DNA from: Desulfovibrio sp. JC022
Lineage (GTDB): Bacteria; Desulfobacterota; Desulfovibrionia; Desulfovibrionales; Desulfovibrionaceae
Direction of reading: 5' to 3'
Assembly: GCF_010470665.1 (NCBI RefSeq)
Contig: NZ_VOPZ01000001.1
Span: forward strand, 186,001-250,000
Length of the DNA: 64,000 nt
This document shows positions 36,776-45,250 of the stretch, one piece after another (position 1 is the first letter of the stretch; each line of letters opens with the position of its first letter). The translations under genes and the position numbers were made by a program. Under the pieces are notes generated by a model, which saw only the letters and a list, made by a program, of their open reading frames with translations, was not told the origin of the DNA and searched no databases.

Positions 36776-38389
36776 TTACCCAGATAAGTATTCAAGCAAT
36801 TCTGCGTCAGCTGCATTTTTCATATATCGAGCTTTATACGGCCCAATGTAATAAATGTTATCTATAAGATATTTTTCTTCTGCTTCCAATAGTTGACCTA
36901 TTGTTAGGATGTTTGCTTCCTTGAGTTTTGATTTTTGCCAATCTGTCAAAAGTGGAAGCACATGAATAGATTTTTTGAGTATTTCTTTTAGAGAGTTTTG
37001 GTATTGTTTGTCATCTTGAATAACAGATTGAAGGTCTTTGATGCCATCGTATGAGCTATGATTATTGCCAAATTCTGGGCAATTTTTCATTTGGAGAGAA
37101 TTAAAAAAGTCTTTTGAAGCTGAAGCCGGGTGTTTGTCTAGTGAGAGAATACATCCATATTTGACTTCATATCTAGCCCCTAACTTGCCTCGCGTGGCGC
37201 GTATGGTTGAATCTATTTTTCGTATTATTCCAGTGTACGAAAGAAGCCTTAAAGATTCTTTTACAGCTTCAGGAGCATCTTTTTGTATCCAAAAATTAAT
37301 CGTAGATTTGCTTTTGTCGTCATCTTGGTTATGGCCGTTATAGCTTTCAATTGCTGGGATTACATTATTTTCTAAAAAATCACGGCCCCAGTCAATTAAG
37401 GGTTTGTGTCCTTTGAACTTATCACCAAGCTCAGAATGCTCAGCCCATACTTGCGCTCTGTAAAATGTCTTTAACACCTTGTCGATGTTTGACTTGTTAT
37501 ATTTGTCAATATCTTGCAGTGTTTTCAGAAGCATACGAGGAGTTCCCCCACACGATAATGCAAGGGTATTGAATAGTTCTATATTTCCGTTAATTGCTTC
37601 CTTCGTCTTGGTGTCTGCTTGTTTGTCAACAATTTCATAAAAATAGCTTAAGTAATCGGAGTCCTTCATGTTTCTTTCGAGCTTCATGAGGGTGCAATCA
37701 TGGGTTGGTTCAAAAGAGTCACCAAAGTATGTGACCCCAGGATAAATTGCAGCATTACATGTTATATATGGTGATCTTAGGTCTTTGTAAAAGTTGAAGA
37801 ACTGGCGTTGTTGTTCTGGTCTAAAGACATGGGCTGCTTCGTCGAAAAAGAAATATACTCGTTCTAAGGAATGGATTTCACATAGGGTTTCAATTGCATC
37901 TTTCACGTCCTCTATGTCTGGTAAAGAACTGATGTCTATTTTTGCTTTTTCTTTATATGAAATTTCATATTTTTTTACTATTTGTCTAAGAGTTTCTTCA
38001 ACTGTTTCTTGAGAATCTGTATTGTCATTACTCAAGAGACTTGCTGCATAATCAGATACAGTAAGACCTTTTTTTCTTAGTTTGTTAAGCAGTAGTTTGA
38101 GTGTCTTTGCTAACATCCAATGATAAAATTGTAGGGGGTCGTTTGTATCAACTAGTGAGCTGATATTGAACGTTACAAAAACAGTAATTAGTTTGGTTTC
38201 AGATTGTTCAAGCTCTAGTTCAGCCATTCTCATAAGGAATGATTTTCCTGTTCCACGCGAACCTTCAATTATGCATGGTTCAAGAGATTTTAGTGCTGAC
38301 ATTATTTTTTTGTCATTAGAGTTTATTACGGAAAGTTCCAATAATTCAGCAGGTTTTATGCTTTCAGTTCTTAAATGGTATTCAGACAT
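36776..38389 (-). CDS. ORC/Cdc6-like AAA ATPase, second gene of the AT-rich HEPN-ATPase operon
   Basis: A 537-residue P-loop ATPase. Walker A is EGSRGTGKS (residues 42-50), Walker B VYFFFDE (178-184), and a sensor-1-like asparagine lies in ITCNAAIYPG near 212. The layout resembles ORC/Cdc6-like AAA proteins found as orphan ATPases in genomic islands. Residues ~265-420 look like lid and winged-helix regions. The last ~45 residues resemble a helix-hairpin-helix (ILTIGQLL...IYYIGPYKARYM), suggesting DNA contact. It starts 14 bases after the HEPN-like gene, with GGAG 6 bases before the ATG. Both genes are AT-rich and rich in Lys, Asn and Ile compared with all neighbours, indicating horizontal acquisition. 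Function unknown; a regulatory or sensing role for the HEPN partner is inference. Confidence 0.7.
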   Translation of the reverse strand: MSEYHLRTESIKPAELLELSVINSNDKKIMSALKSLEPCIIEGSRGTGKSFLMRMAELELEQSETKLITVFVTFNISSLVDTNDPLQFYHWMLAKTLKLLLNKLRKKGLTVSDYAASLLSNDNTDSQETVEETLRQIVKKYEISYKEKAKIDISSLPDIEDVKDAIETLCEIHSLERVYFFFDEAAHVFRPEQQRQFFNFYKDLRSPYITCNAAIYPGVTYFGDSFEPTHDCTLMKLERNMKDSDYLSYFYEIVDKQADTKTKEAINGNIELFNTLALSCGGTPRMLLKTLQDIDKYNKSNIDKVLKTFYRAQVWAEHSELGDKFKGHKPLIDWGRDFLENNVIPAIESYNGHNQDDDKSKSTINFWIQKDAPEAVKESLRLLSYTGIIRKIDSTIRATRGKLGARYEVKYGCILSLDKHPASASKDFFNSLQMKNCPEFGNNHSSYDGIKDLQSVIQDDKQYQNSLKEILKKSIHVLPLLTDWQKSKLKEANILTIGQLLEAEEKYLIDNIYYIGPYKARYMKNAADAELLEYLSG

Positions 38390-38403
38390 TATTAATCTCC
38401 GCT

Positions 38404-39117
38404 TTAAATATCTTTTGGGCCACCAAATTCTTCGCGAATTGGACCGACAAATGATAGTTCACTATGAATGAAGTCTATAGTATCCAGTTCGTGTTCTGGT
38501 AATGACTTTAAGTATCTACAACAAAGAGCGAATAGAATTACTTCTGATACTTCTTCAAGCAGTATAAAATATTTTTCGAAAGATGATTTTTCGTAGTTTA
38601 TTGTAAAGTTTTCTGCAGTCCATGTTTCACTGTTGCCATGAACATACTCTGATAACTGTCGATAAACTTCTTTGGCTTTGAATCTGTAGTCTTTCATCTT
38701 TGGTGAAAGTTTTTTAAAAAAAGCTGTAGCCATTCTAGAAGAAAGCACGCCGTTGTCTGGGTCAATTAGTTTTGACCAGACAATATCACCGCTTTTAGTC
38801 CCATTTTTCCATTCAGCATGTTCTAGTTTATTAACAGAAAAATATACAGTCCCAAGGGCTAGCTCAAAGCTGAGCCGGAGTGCAGCAAAAGCTTGACGGT
38901 ACATTCCAAAAGCTAGGTTGATTGATGAATGTTCAAGTTGAGAGGATACCATGTTCAACATTTCCCTTTCGTCTTGATCTGAAAGATGAGTCGAAAACTC
39001 GTTTATCATAGAAGCGATATGGTGAACTCTGCTGAAATAGTCTGTTTTTTCAATTGATTTATGAAAATTGATTTGCAGATTGGAGTTAACTTTATTTAAA
39101 TATTCTTCGATATCCAT
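38404..39117 (-). CDS. HEPN-like protein, first gene of the AT-rich operon
   Basis: A mostly helical protein of 237 residues. It has the HEPN nuclease signature Rx(4-6)H as Arg153-QLSEYV-His160 in YRQLSEYVHGN. An upstream helix pair (GMYRQAFAALRLSFELALG, residues 71-89) resembles the first HEPN helices. HEPN proteins with this motif are often metal-independent RNases in toxin-antitoxin, abortive infection and CRISPR systems; whether this one cleaves RNA is inference. Longer starts reach 39252 but run back through the previous gene's terminator and the predicted promoter. ATG 39117 is therefore preferred, although its ribosome site is weak. It is followed within 14 bases by the AAA ATPase gene. 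Confidence 0.6.
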   Translation of the reverse strand: MDIEEYLNKVNSNLQINFHKSIEKTDYFSRVHHIASMINEFSTHLSDQDEREMLNMVSSQLEHSSINLAFGMYRQAFAALRLSFELALGTVYFSVNKLEHAEWKNGTKSGDIVWSKLIDPDNGVLSSRMATAFFKKLSPKMKDYRFKAKEVYRQLSEYVHGNSETWTAENFTINYEKSSFEKYFILLEEVSEVILFALCCRYLKSLPEHELDTIDFIHSELSFVGPIREEFGGPKDI

Positions 39118-39154
39118 AATGGTTATGCTATGTTGAAGTTTGTGTTCGGGGTAA

Positions 39155-39183
39155 TGTATACATCTAGTTCTATTGTTATGCAA
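39155..39183 (-). promoter_or_regulatory. Sigma-70-type promoter of the HEPN-ATPase operon
   Basis: On the minus strand, TTGCAT (-35, 39183-39178) and TATACA (-10, 39160-39155) are separated by exactly 17 bases. This lies about 40 bases before the preferred HEPN start and after the upstream gene's terminator. Confidence 0.6.
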
Positions 39184-39209
39184 TGAATAGTTGTTTTTTT
39201 GAGTTACAA

Positions 39210-39238
39210 AAATAAGCCGCGACTCCCATCGCGGCTTT
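39210..39238 (-). terminator. Terminator of the alpha/beta hydrolase gene
   Basis: AAGCCGCGA-TGGGAG-TCGCGGCTT on the minus strand, followed by ATTTTT. It separates the hydrolase from the HEPN operon. Confidence 0.88.
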
Positions 39239-39263
39239 CCAATTTCCTCCAATTCCCCAAACC

Positions 39264-40211
39264 CTACAAAATCAATTGCTGATTAGCCTTAAATGATCCG
39301 GGATTCTTGATCAGCGATATCATGTGCTGAAAAGCAGGACTCTGCATTTCGTCACTGTCCATGAAGTAGGTGTGTCCTTTGAGGTCCAGCTTGTTGTTGA
39401 AGCTGTCGCAATTGGCGGCGATTACCTTTTTCTTCAATACTTCATCCCATTCTTCCGGTCCGGTGTGGCCCATGCGCCTGCTGAATACCAAATTTTTTAC
39501 GTTGGCAGCTTTGCTGGCGGGCATGGCAATATCGTCGTTGGCGTAATAGCAAACGATGTTTCGGGACGCGCTGCAAATGTAGTGGCCTTCTTCGCCCTTG
39601 CCGAGGCATTCATTGGGGATGTCGGAGGCCATGAGGAAGGTGTTGGTGAACAGGAAAGGCACATCGGCCCTTGCTATGTTTTTCGCAAAAAAGGGAAGTG
39701 ATTTCAGCATAACACGTCCGCCCATGGAGTGGGCCATTATGTGTATTCGTTTGCGGCACGGATCTTCCCGGTTAACCATCTGCCATTCCATGAGTTTGCC
39801 TATGGCACGGGCAAAGAATTTTCCGCTGAATTCCGCGGACTCCTGATCATCCCAGTAATCTTTTAATACTCCGAAATCATTATCGCAGGGCCAGACCAGA
39901 GGCAGCACTTTTACTTTGCTGCATCCCGCTTCATTGAGTTGTTTCTGCATGCGGGCTGTGTTTGGAAAAATATCCTCCCATGGCTGGTTGTTGAAGCCGT
40001 GAATGTAGATGAGGAATTCATCGTAACCATGCTCGTCTTTAAGTTCTTTGAACATGGCTCCGCTCTTGAGCAACTCAATGCTGCGGTCTGGACCGGTCTT
40101 GCAGAAGGACAGGTCCGGGGAGCAGAGGTTACTCTTTTTAAATTTTTTGTTTTCATCTGATCCGCTTAATACCCTGTTGGTAATGAAATAAATGTTGCTT
40201 AAATCAGTCAT
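39264..40211 (-). CDS. Alpha/beta hydrolase (DUF900 family)
   Basis: A 315-residue cytoplasmic alpha/beta hydrolase of the DUF900/COG4782 esterase type. The fold start FLIYIHGFNNQPWEDIF lies near residue 67 (oxyanion HGF region) and the nucleophile elbow AHSMGGRVML near 160 (Ser162). The C-terminal His is probably in KGHTYF near 285. The substrate is unknown; ester or lipid substrates are typical. It has normal base composition and its own terminator, so it is not part of the HEPN operon next to it. Confidence 0.8.
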   Translation of the reverse strand: MTDLSNIYFITNRVLSGSDENKKFKKSNLCSPDLSFCKTGPDRSIELLKSGAMFKELKDEHGYDEFLIYIHGFNNQPWEDIFPNTARMQKQLNEAGCSKVKVLPLVWPCDNDFGVLKDYWDDQESAEFSGKFFARAIGKLMEWQMVNREDPCRKRIHIMAHSMGGRVMLKSLPFFAKNIARADVPFLFTNTFLMASDIPNECLGKGEEGHYICSASRNIVCYYANDDIAMPASKAANVKNLVFSRRMGHTGPEEWDEVLKKKVIAANCDSFNNKLDLKGHTYFMDSDEMQSPAFQHMISLIKNPGSFKANQQLIL

Positions 40212-40333
40212 CCTATCCCCCTTAAAGATTATTTGGATAAGAATATAGATGATGGGTGGTTTTTTGTAAACAGGGTTTTGATTTTATGTCTAGTTGTTTT
40301 GTCCGTATTAAATGTAATTCCTCTGTGGATACA

Positions 40334-40363
40334 AAAAAAGCCGCAACTCCCGTCGCGGCTTTT
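40334..40363 (-). terminator. Terminator of nrdJ
   Basis: AAAAGCCGC...GCGGCTTTT with T run on the minus strand. It is almost identical to the hairpin at 39210-39238. Confidence 0.85.
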
Positions 40364-40401
40364 CCATTTTTCAATCCTGCCGGAAATCCCGGTCCCAATA
40401 T

Positions 40402-43086
40402 TTACCCGCAGGTAGTATACCCGCAAGCCTTGCAAATTTTGCAACCGCCTTCGGGGACGTATGCTTTTTGGCTGCATTCGGGACAGCGGTCTCCAAGCCC
40501 TTTGGAGACGATGGTCTGATCATCCATATCCAGGGAGATGTATTGGCGCAGGATGCGCGAGATGATCGCAGCCGCGTCAATGATGTTGTAGCTGGAGCGG
40601 TCCAGCTGGGTGAGGATGCGGTCAATGGGCATTCCCACGCGCAGCAGCATGCTGGTTAAGCGGGTGATGGTTTCCCAGAGAGAGTATTTTTCCTGAAAAA
40701 CCTGTTCATTGTAGAACCCGTCTCCGGTCATCCCGGCTTCCTTGGGAAGTTTGACGAATATTTCAATGGGGTTGCCGGAATCATCCAGAGATACGATGAT
40801 GTACATCTTGGAACCTTTCCACATAACCCGGTGCCGTTCGGCCCTTTCTATGTCGCCGAGTTCCCTTTCGATCAGGGTTGGATTCTGGCCCAGCATGGTC
40901 GGATCGGCTTCTTTGGTTTCTTCTTTTTTACTCAATACACCTTTTTTGCAACCGTTGCGGAAGACCGTTACTCCCTTGAGTCCCTGTTTCCAAGATTCAA
41001 GGTAGATCTCGAAGATGGTTTCCTTGGGGGTCTCCTCGGAGAGGTTGATGGTCGAAGAAATGGAACTGTCGGTGTACTGCTGGATTGCGGACTGCATGCG
41101 GATGCGGTCCATGTAGTCCAGTTCATCGGCCTGCACGTAATTCAGTTTTTCTTTGAGCTGCTGGGCGGTGTATTTTCCGAACAGGTGTTCCTGATTGGTT
41201 TCAAGCATCCATTTCAGCGGGGGCATGTGAATAAACTCAAAAACCTTTCCGGCTTCAAGTCTTGTTTCACGGGCGTAGCTGAACAGGAATGCCGGTTCGA
41301 TTCCTGAAGTGCAGTTGTCGGACATGATGGAAATGGAACCGGAAGGGCCGACAGTGTTAAAGGCTGTGTGGCGCAGGCCGGTTTTGAGTATTTTCTTGCG
41401 CAGCTTCTTGGGCAGATCAAGGTTGCTGATGTATGGGCATTCCAGAAAGCGGCTGCGCGCTTCCTTATCTTTCAAGGCTTCAACTTCACCGAATCGCTCG
41501 GCAATATCCGCACTGACAGATATCTCAGTGATGGCTTTGTCGCGCATGATTTCTTTGATGAAATCAATGGATTCGTCGCTTCCGTAACGCATGCCCAGCA
41601 TGGCGAGCATATCGCCCAGTCCTGTGAATTCTATGCCGATGCGTTTACCGTATTTATCAGCATCGCGGTGCTTCTGAAGCGGGTGCTTGTTCTGGTTGAG
41701 ATCAGACATGGTGTCCATGAAAGACATTGTCCGGGTCAGGTCGTCATGGAAAAGATCGGTGTCGAAACGTGCTTCCTTGGTGTACGGGTTAACCACGTAC
41801 CGGTACAAAACCATGGCTCCGAGCAAACAGTTGCTCCAGTAGCCGAGTGCCTGCTCGCCGCAGGGATTGGTGGACATGGGCTTGAGACGCAGGGGATCTA
41901 TGTATGTGCCGGGGGTGTTGCGCTGGGTGGTGTCCTGATAAAGGATTCCCGGATCACCGGATTTCCATGCGGATTCACTGACTTCTTCAAGCAGGTCGCG
42001 AGCTTTGACGGTGTCGTATTCTTTAAGCGGAAGTTTCAGTTCCTGCCAGCGGCTGTAATCACCGTCCCAGAGTTCGTTGTAAACGGATTTTACCGGATCG
42101 AATATGTCCGATGTTTCGTTGCGTTTTCTGGAAAGGGAAAAGGTCAGGGTTTCGTCGGCAAGGCGAGTGTTCTCATCGTTGACCGGAAGATCCGGTTGTA
42201 CTTTGACCAGCTGCTTTTTGGGGTCTGTGCCGATGACTTTGTAGATAATTTCAGCCTCAAGACGGTCCCCGACCTGCGGATCAAGGGCCTTGTATACTTC
42301 CGGCAGCAGTTGCAGGGTGGATTCATCGCAAATCTTACCGCTGATTTTAAATCTGTCGGGGAAAATAAAAGTCCAGTCCTTATCTTCTTCAACAGCCCGC
42401 ATGAAGTCATCGGTAACTTTAAGGCTGATGTTGGCACCGAAAACGTCCTGAATTTTACCTGTCAGGGAATCAACTCCGAAAATTTCTTCAGGCTTGCTCT
42501 TGCACCAGATGAAACGGCGGGTTTCCGGGTGGCGGATGTCCAGAGAGATCATCAGCGCGCCGCGTCTGCCGTTCTGCCCGATGGTATTGGTCAGCTCACT
42601 GAAAAGGGGCATGAAACTTACAGCCCCGGAAGAAGTCACCGCAGCGTTGTTTACCGGATCACCGGAAGGGCGCAGGATGGTGATGTCGATGCCGCTGCCG
42701 CCTCTATAGGAATATGTGCGGGCCAGTTTTTTCTGGGCTTCGAAAATTCCTTCAAGGGAATCAGATTCAATCTTGGCCAGATAGCAGTTGCTCAGCGAAC
42801 ATTTCGCATGTTCATTGCCAAGGCCGGAAAGTATGGAACCGGCAGGAATGAAACGCCCGGATTGGAGCATTTCGCAAACCTGTTCATTTTCCTGATTTTC
42901 GAAACGGGAATGTTTTAAAAATTCACGGCAGAGTCTGTTTTTAACGTCAGTAAATGAGTGTTCCTGAAGACGTCCTTTGCGGTCGCGTATCTGGTATTTC
43001 TTGGAACTGACGGTTTCCTGAAAACGGGTGTGTTCTTCAAGAGCCATTTTCGCTGATTCGCGGGTGATTACAGATTGTTCGGTCAT
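40402..43086 (-). CDS. nrdJ: Adenosylcobalamin-dependent ribonucleotide reductase (class II)
   Basis: An 894-residue class II ribonucleotide reductase. Catalytic-core features include SNCYLAKIESDS (first redox cysteine region), GGSGIDITILRP, MSTNPCGEQAL (radical-site Cys with NPCGE near residue 404), the barrel loop GPSGSISIMSDNCTSGIEPAF, and the C-terminal CPECSQKAYVPEGGCKICKACGYTTCG-like zinc/redox tail (last ~30 residues) with paired cysteines. It reduces ribonucleotides to deoxyribonucleotides using a 5'-deoxyadenosyl radical from B12, independent of oxygen. It is monocistronic with a terminator downstream. Unusually, a cobalamin-riboswitch-like element lies about 300 bases upstream on the same strand. 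Confidence 0.96.
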   Translation of the reverse strand: MTEQSVITRESAKMALEEHTRFQETVSSKKYQIRDRKGRLQEHSFTDVKNRLCREFLKHSRFENQENEQVCEMLQSGRFIPAGSILSGLGNEHAKCSLSNCYLAKIESDSLEGIFEAQKKLARTYSYRGGSGIDITILRPSGDPVNNAAVTSSGAVSFMPLFSELTNTIGQNGRRGALMISLDIRHPETRRFIWCKSKPEEIFGVDSLTGKIQDVFGANISLKVTDDFMRAVEEDKDWTFIFPDRFKISGKICDESTLQLLPEVYKALDPQVGDRLEAEIIYKVIGTDPKKQLVKVQPDLPVNDENTRLADETLTFSLSRKRNETSDIFDPVKSVYNELWDGDYSRWQELKLPLKEYDTVKARDLLEEVSESAWKSGDPGILYQDTTQRNTPGTYIDPLRLKPMSTNPCGEQALGYWSNCLLGAMVLYRYVVNPYTKEARFDTDLFHDDLTRTMSFMDTMSDLNQNKHPLQKHRDADKYGKRIGIEFTGLGDMLAMLGMRYGSDESIDFIKEIMRDKAITEISVSADIAERFGEVEALKDKEARSRFLECPYISNLDLPKKLRKKILKTGLRHTAFNTVGPSGSISIMSDNCTSGIEPAFLFSYARETRLEAGKVFEFIHMPPLKWMLETNQEHLFGKYTAQQLKEKLNYVQADELDYMDRIRMQSAIQQYTDSSISSTINLSEETPKETIFEIYLESWKQGLKGVTVFRNGCKKGVLSKKEETKEADPTMLGQNPTLIERELGDIERAERHRVMWKGSKMYIIVSLDDSGNPIEIFVKLPKEAGMTGDGFYNEQVFQEKYSLWETITRLTSMLLRVGMPIDRILTQLDRSSYNIIDAAAIISRILRQYISLDMDDQTIVSKGLGDRCPECSQKAYVPEGGCKICKACGYTTCG

Positions 43087-43387
43087 TATGATGAATATCC
43101 TATAAAGGGCTTTTTTTGGGCCCTGAGGTCAAAATTAGCTGCTTTTAAAAGCAAGGGCGCATGAGTATTCTTGGATGCTGTGAAATTTACAAAGCAAACC
43201 ATAGTCTTGAGGCGAATGAAAATTCATAAACGAAAAACATTTGCCGGCAACAATAATCCCATAGTGGGGATAGAATTTTGATTTGTGGTGCAGGAGGCCC
43301 AGAAGGCATAACCTGTTTTTTGAAGCCGGAGAGCATGCCTGAAAAGGAGCGTCCGGGAGGTGGTAATTTTCTGCATACAGCAGATAG
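43087..43387 (-). other. Leader between the riboswitch-like element and nrdJ
   Basis: About 300 bases with no credible gene; the 90-residue minus-strand frame here is mostly riboswitch sequence. Possible hairpins are ATCCC-CACT-ATGGGAT (around 43258) and GGGC...GCCC close to the nrdJ start. Either could form an expression platform. No strong ribosome site precedes nrdJ. Confidence 0.4.
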
Positions 43388-43496
43388 CTTCAGGCCGGGG
43401 TGCTGGCTTTTCCTGTTCCTTAAAAGGACAGGAATCACAGCGGCAGAACCGCCCCGCATTTTAAACGGGTTCCCTTATTTTCAAAAAATCCTGAAG
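43388..43496 (-). promoter_or_regulatory. Short cobalamin riboswitch upstream of nrdJ
   Basis: On the minus strand the P1 stem CTTCAGG (43496-43490) pairs perfectly with CCTGAAG (43394-43388). Inside are GGGAACCCGTTTAAAATGCG (riboswitch core, GTG replaced by TTT), CGGTTCTGCCGCTGTGAT (the RCGG-CCGC-CTGT box), a variable hairpin TTCCTGT...ACAGGAA, and AAAAGCCAGCACCCCGGCC (B12 box). The total of 109 bases fits compact cobalamin riboswitches. The deviations in the core loop keep confidence moderate. Confidence 0.68.
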
Positions 43497-43622
43497 TGAA
43501 AAACAACGAGCAAAAGTTTAACAAAACTTCATCTGCGGTCAATAATTTTTAGCTGTTTTTCAGCAGAAAGATCCTTAGCCCAATGGGCAGTAGGGCTGAC
43601 TTGTTGTCAGGGCCAAGAACAC

Positions 43623-43653
43623 AAAAAAGCCGCAACATTTGTTGCGGCTTTTT
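43623..43653 (-). terminator. Terminator of tRNA-Leu (second copy)
   Basis: AAAAGCCGCAAC-ATTT-GTTGCGGCTTTT with a T run on the minus strand, 8 bases beyond the tRNA. Confidence 0.9.
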
Positions 43654-43661
43654 CTGAAATA

Positions 43662-43748
43662 TGGTGCCGAAGAGAAGACTCGAACTTCCACGGAGAAACC
43701 TCCACTAGACCCTGAACCTAGCGTGTCTACCAATTCCACCACTTCGGC
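43662..43748 (-). tRNA. tRNA-Leu (CAG), second copy
   Basis: 87 bases with encoded CCA, identical base for base to 30734-30820. It has the same class-II variable arm and CAG anticodon, and is also followed by a GCCGCAAC-stem terminator. Confidence 0.97.
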
Positions 43749-43856
43749 ACGGCGAAGAATTGTTTATAAATATCGTGTGTAAATTGCAAGCTTTTTTTTA
43801 ATTAATTTTGATTTTTTTGAAAATAATTAAAATTTCGAACTGCTCAAAAAAGTATT

Positions 43857-43896
43857 GCCCGTAATCTCATCCCTTGTACGGGGCGGGATTACGGGC
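43857..43896 (-). terminator. Terminator of gltA
   Basis: A long stem GCCCGTAATC...GATTACGGGC with GC-rich inner pairs. On the minus strand it is followed by AATACTTTTTT, 65 bases past the citrate synthase stop. Confidence 0.85.
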
Positions 43897-43960
43897 ATAT
43901 CCGGGTAGGTATATCCATCGCTCCGGGGCCGGATAAGCCCAGGACCGATACTGACTAGAT

Positions 43961-45250
43961 TTACTTCCTGAAATCTATAGGTACGTAATTTCTGGGAGTT
44001 TCGCCAGTGTAAATCTGGCGCGGGCGATTAATTCTTGCTGCCGGGTTGGTGTAATCTTCGTACCAGTGGGCAATCCAACCGGGCATGCGCCCGATGGCGA
44101 ACATTACCGGGAACATGGTTACCGGGATTCCCAGTGCGCGCAGAATGATGCCGGAATAGAAGTCCACGTTGGGGTAGAGTTTTCGCTCGGTAAAGTATTC
44201 ATCGGAAAGAGCGCGTTCTTCCAGCTTCATGGCGATATCCAGCAGTTCATCACTGAAGCCGTGCTGCAAGAGGTCGTGGGTGGCTTTTTTGAGAATTTTT
44301 GCGCGCGGGTCAAAGCTTTTGTAAATGCGGTGCCCGAAGCCCATGAGTCGGCACTCTTTCTTTTTGACCTTCTCAATGTACTCATCGATGGTATAGTCGC
44401 CGTTCTGGATGGTTTCGAGCATGTCGATGACTGCGGCATTAGCTCCGCCATGCAACCGGCCCCAGAGAGCGCAGATGCCGGATGACACGGAGGCGAAAAT
44501 GTTCGCCTGAGTGGAGCCGACCATCCTTACAGTGGAGGTGGAGCAGTTCTGCTCGTGGTCCGCGTGGAGCTGGAAGATGAGCGAGAGTGCTTTTACAGCT
44601 TCAATGGGCGGATCATACTGTTTGTAGGGGATTGAGAACATCATATGCAGGAAGTTGTGGCAGTAGCTCAGCTCCGGGTCCGGGTATACAAAGGGACGCC
44701 CTATGGATTTGCGGTAGGAAAATGCCGCAATGGTGCGCACTTTGGAGATGATTTTGCCCACAGCAAGGAAAAATTCGGACTTGTCGTTGATGTCGTAAAG
44801 GTCCGGGTTATGGCTTCCCAGCGCGTTGATTACCGCGGAAAGGATTGCCATCGGCTGGTTGCGGTGGGCAGGGAAACCTTCGAAGTGGTGACGCAGGTCC
44901 TCGTGAATAAGTTCCTCGGCGGTGAGCAGGGCGGAGAAGCGGGTCAGGTCTTCCTTAAGGGGCAGTTCACCGAAGATGAGCAGCCATGCTGTTTCAATAA
45001 ACTTACCGTGTTTGGCAAGATCTTCAATGGGATAACCGCGATAGCGCAGGATTCCTTTTTCGCCATCCACAAAGGTGATGTTGCTGGTGCAGGAGCCGGT
45101 ATTGCCGTAGCCGGGATCGTAGGTGATGAGGCCGCTCTGCGCTCGGAGTTTAGTGATGTCTACGCCTGTTTCGCCTTCTGTTCCATGGATTACAGGCAGT
45201 TCGTATTCTTTGCCGTCATACTTCAAGATCGCGATGTCTTTATCACTCAT
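43961..45250 (-). CDS. gltA: Citrate synthase
   Basis: A 429-residue type II (hexameric-type) citrate synthase. Key regions are the N-terminal GYGNTGSCTSNITFVDGEKG, the catalytic HADHEQNCSTSTVR with active His, GRLHGGANAAVIDML with the second catalytic His, and the VDFYSGIILRALG Asp region near residue 365. It condenses oxaloacetate and acetyl-CoA, in sulfate reducers usually for biosynthesis of glutamate or in an incomplete cycle. GGAGG lies 9 bases before the ATG. It is monocistronic with its own terminator. Confidence 0.97.
   Translation of the reverse strand: MSDKDIAILKYDGKEYELPVIHGTEGETGVDITKLRAQSGLITYDPGYGNTGSCTSNITFVDGEKGILRYRGYPIEDLAKHGKFIETAWLLIFGELPLKEDLTRFSALLTAEELIHEDLRHHFEGFPAHRNQPMAILSAVINALGSHNPDLYDINDKSEFFLAVGKIISKVRTIAAFSYRKSIGRPFVYPDPELSYCHNFLHMMFSIPYKQYDPPIEAVKALSLIFQLHADHEQNCSTSTVRMVGSTQANIFASVSSGICALWGRLHGGANAAVIDMLETIQNGDYTIDEYIEKVKKKECRLMGFGHRIYKSFDPRAKILKKATHDLLQHGFSDELLDIAMKLEERALSDEYFTERKLYPNVDFYSGIILRALGIPVTMFPVMFAIGRMPGWIAHWYEDYTNPAARINRPRQIYTGETPRNYVPIDFRK

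Noticed and set aside
41368-42918. A 516-codon open frame on the plus strand
   Set aside because: It lies entirely antisense to nrdJ, has no recognisable motif and no ribosome site. It is a by-product of the codon usage of the real gene.
43187-43459. A 90-codon minus-strand frame upstream of nrdJ
   Set aside because: Its first half translates the cobalamin-riboswitch-like RNA, and it has no start signal or protein motif.
30734-43748. The two tRNA-Leu genes as att sites of an integrated element
   Set aside because: No integrase or phage gene is present between them, most of the interval is housekeeping, and both tRNAs are complete with terminators.
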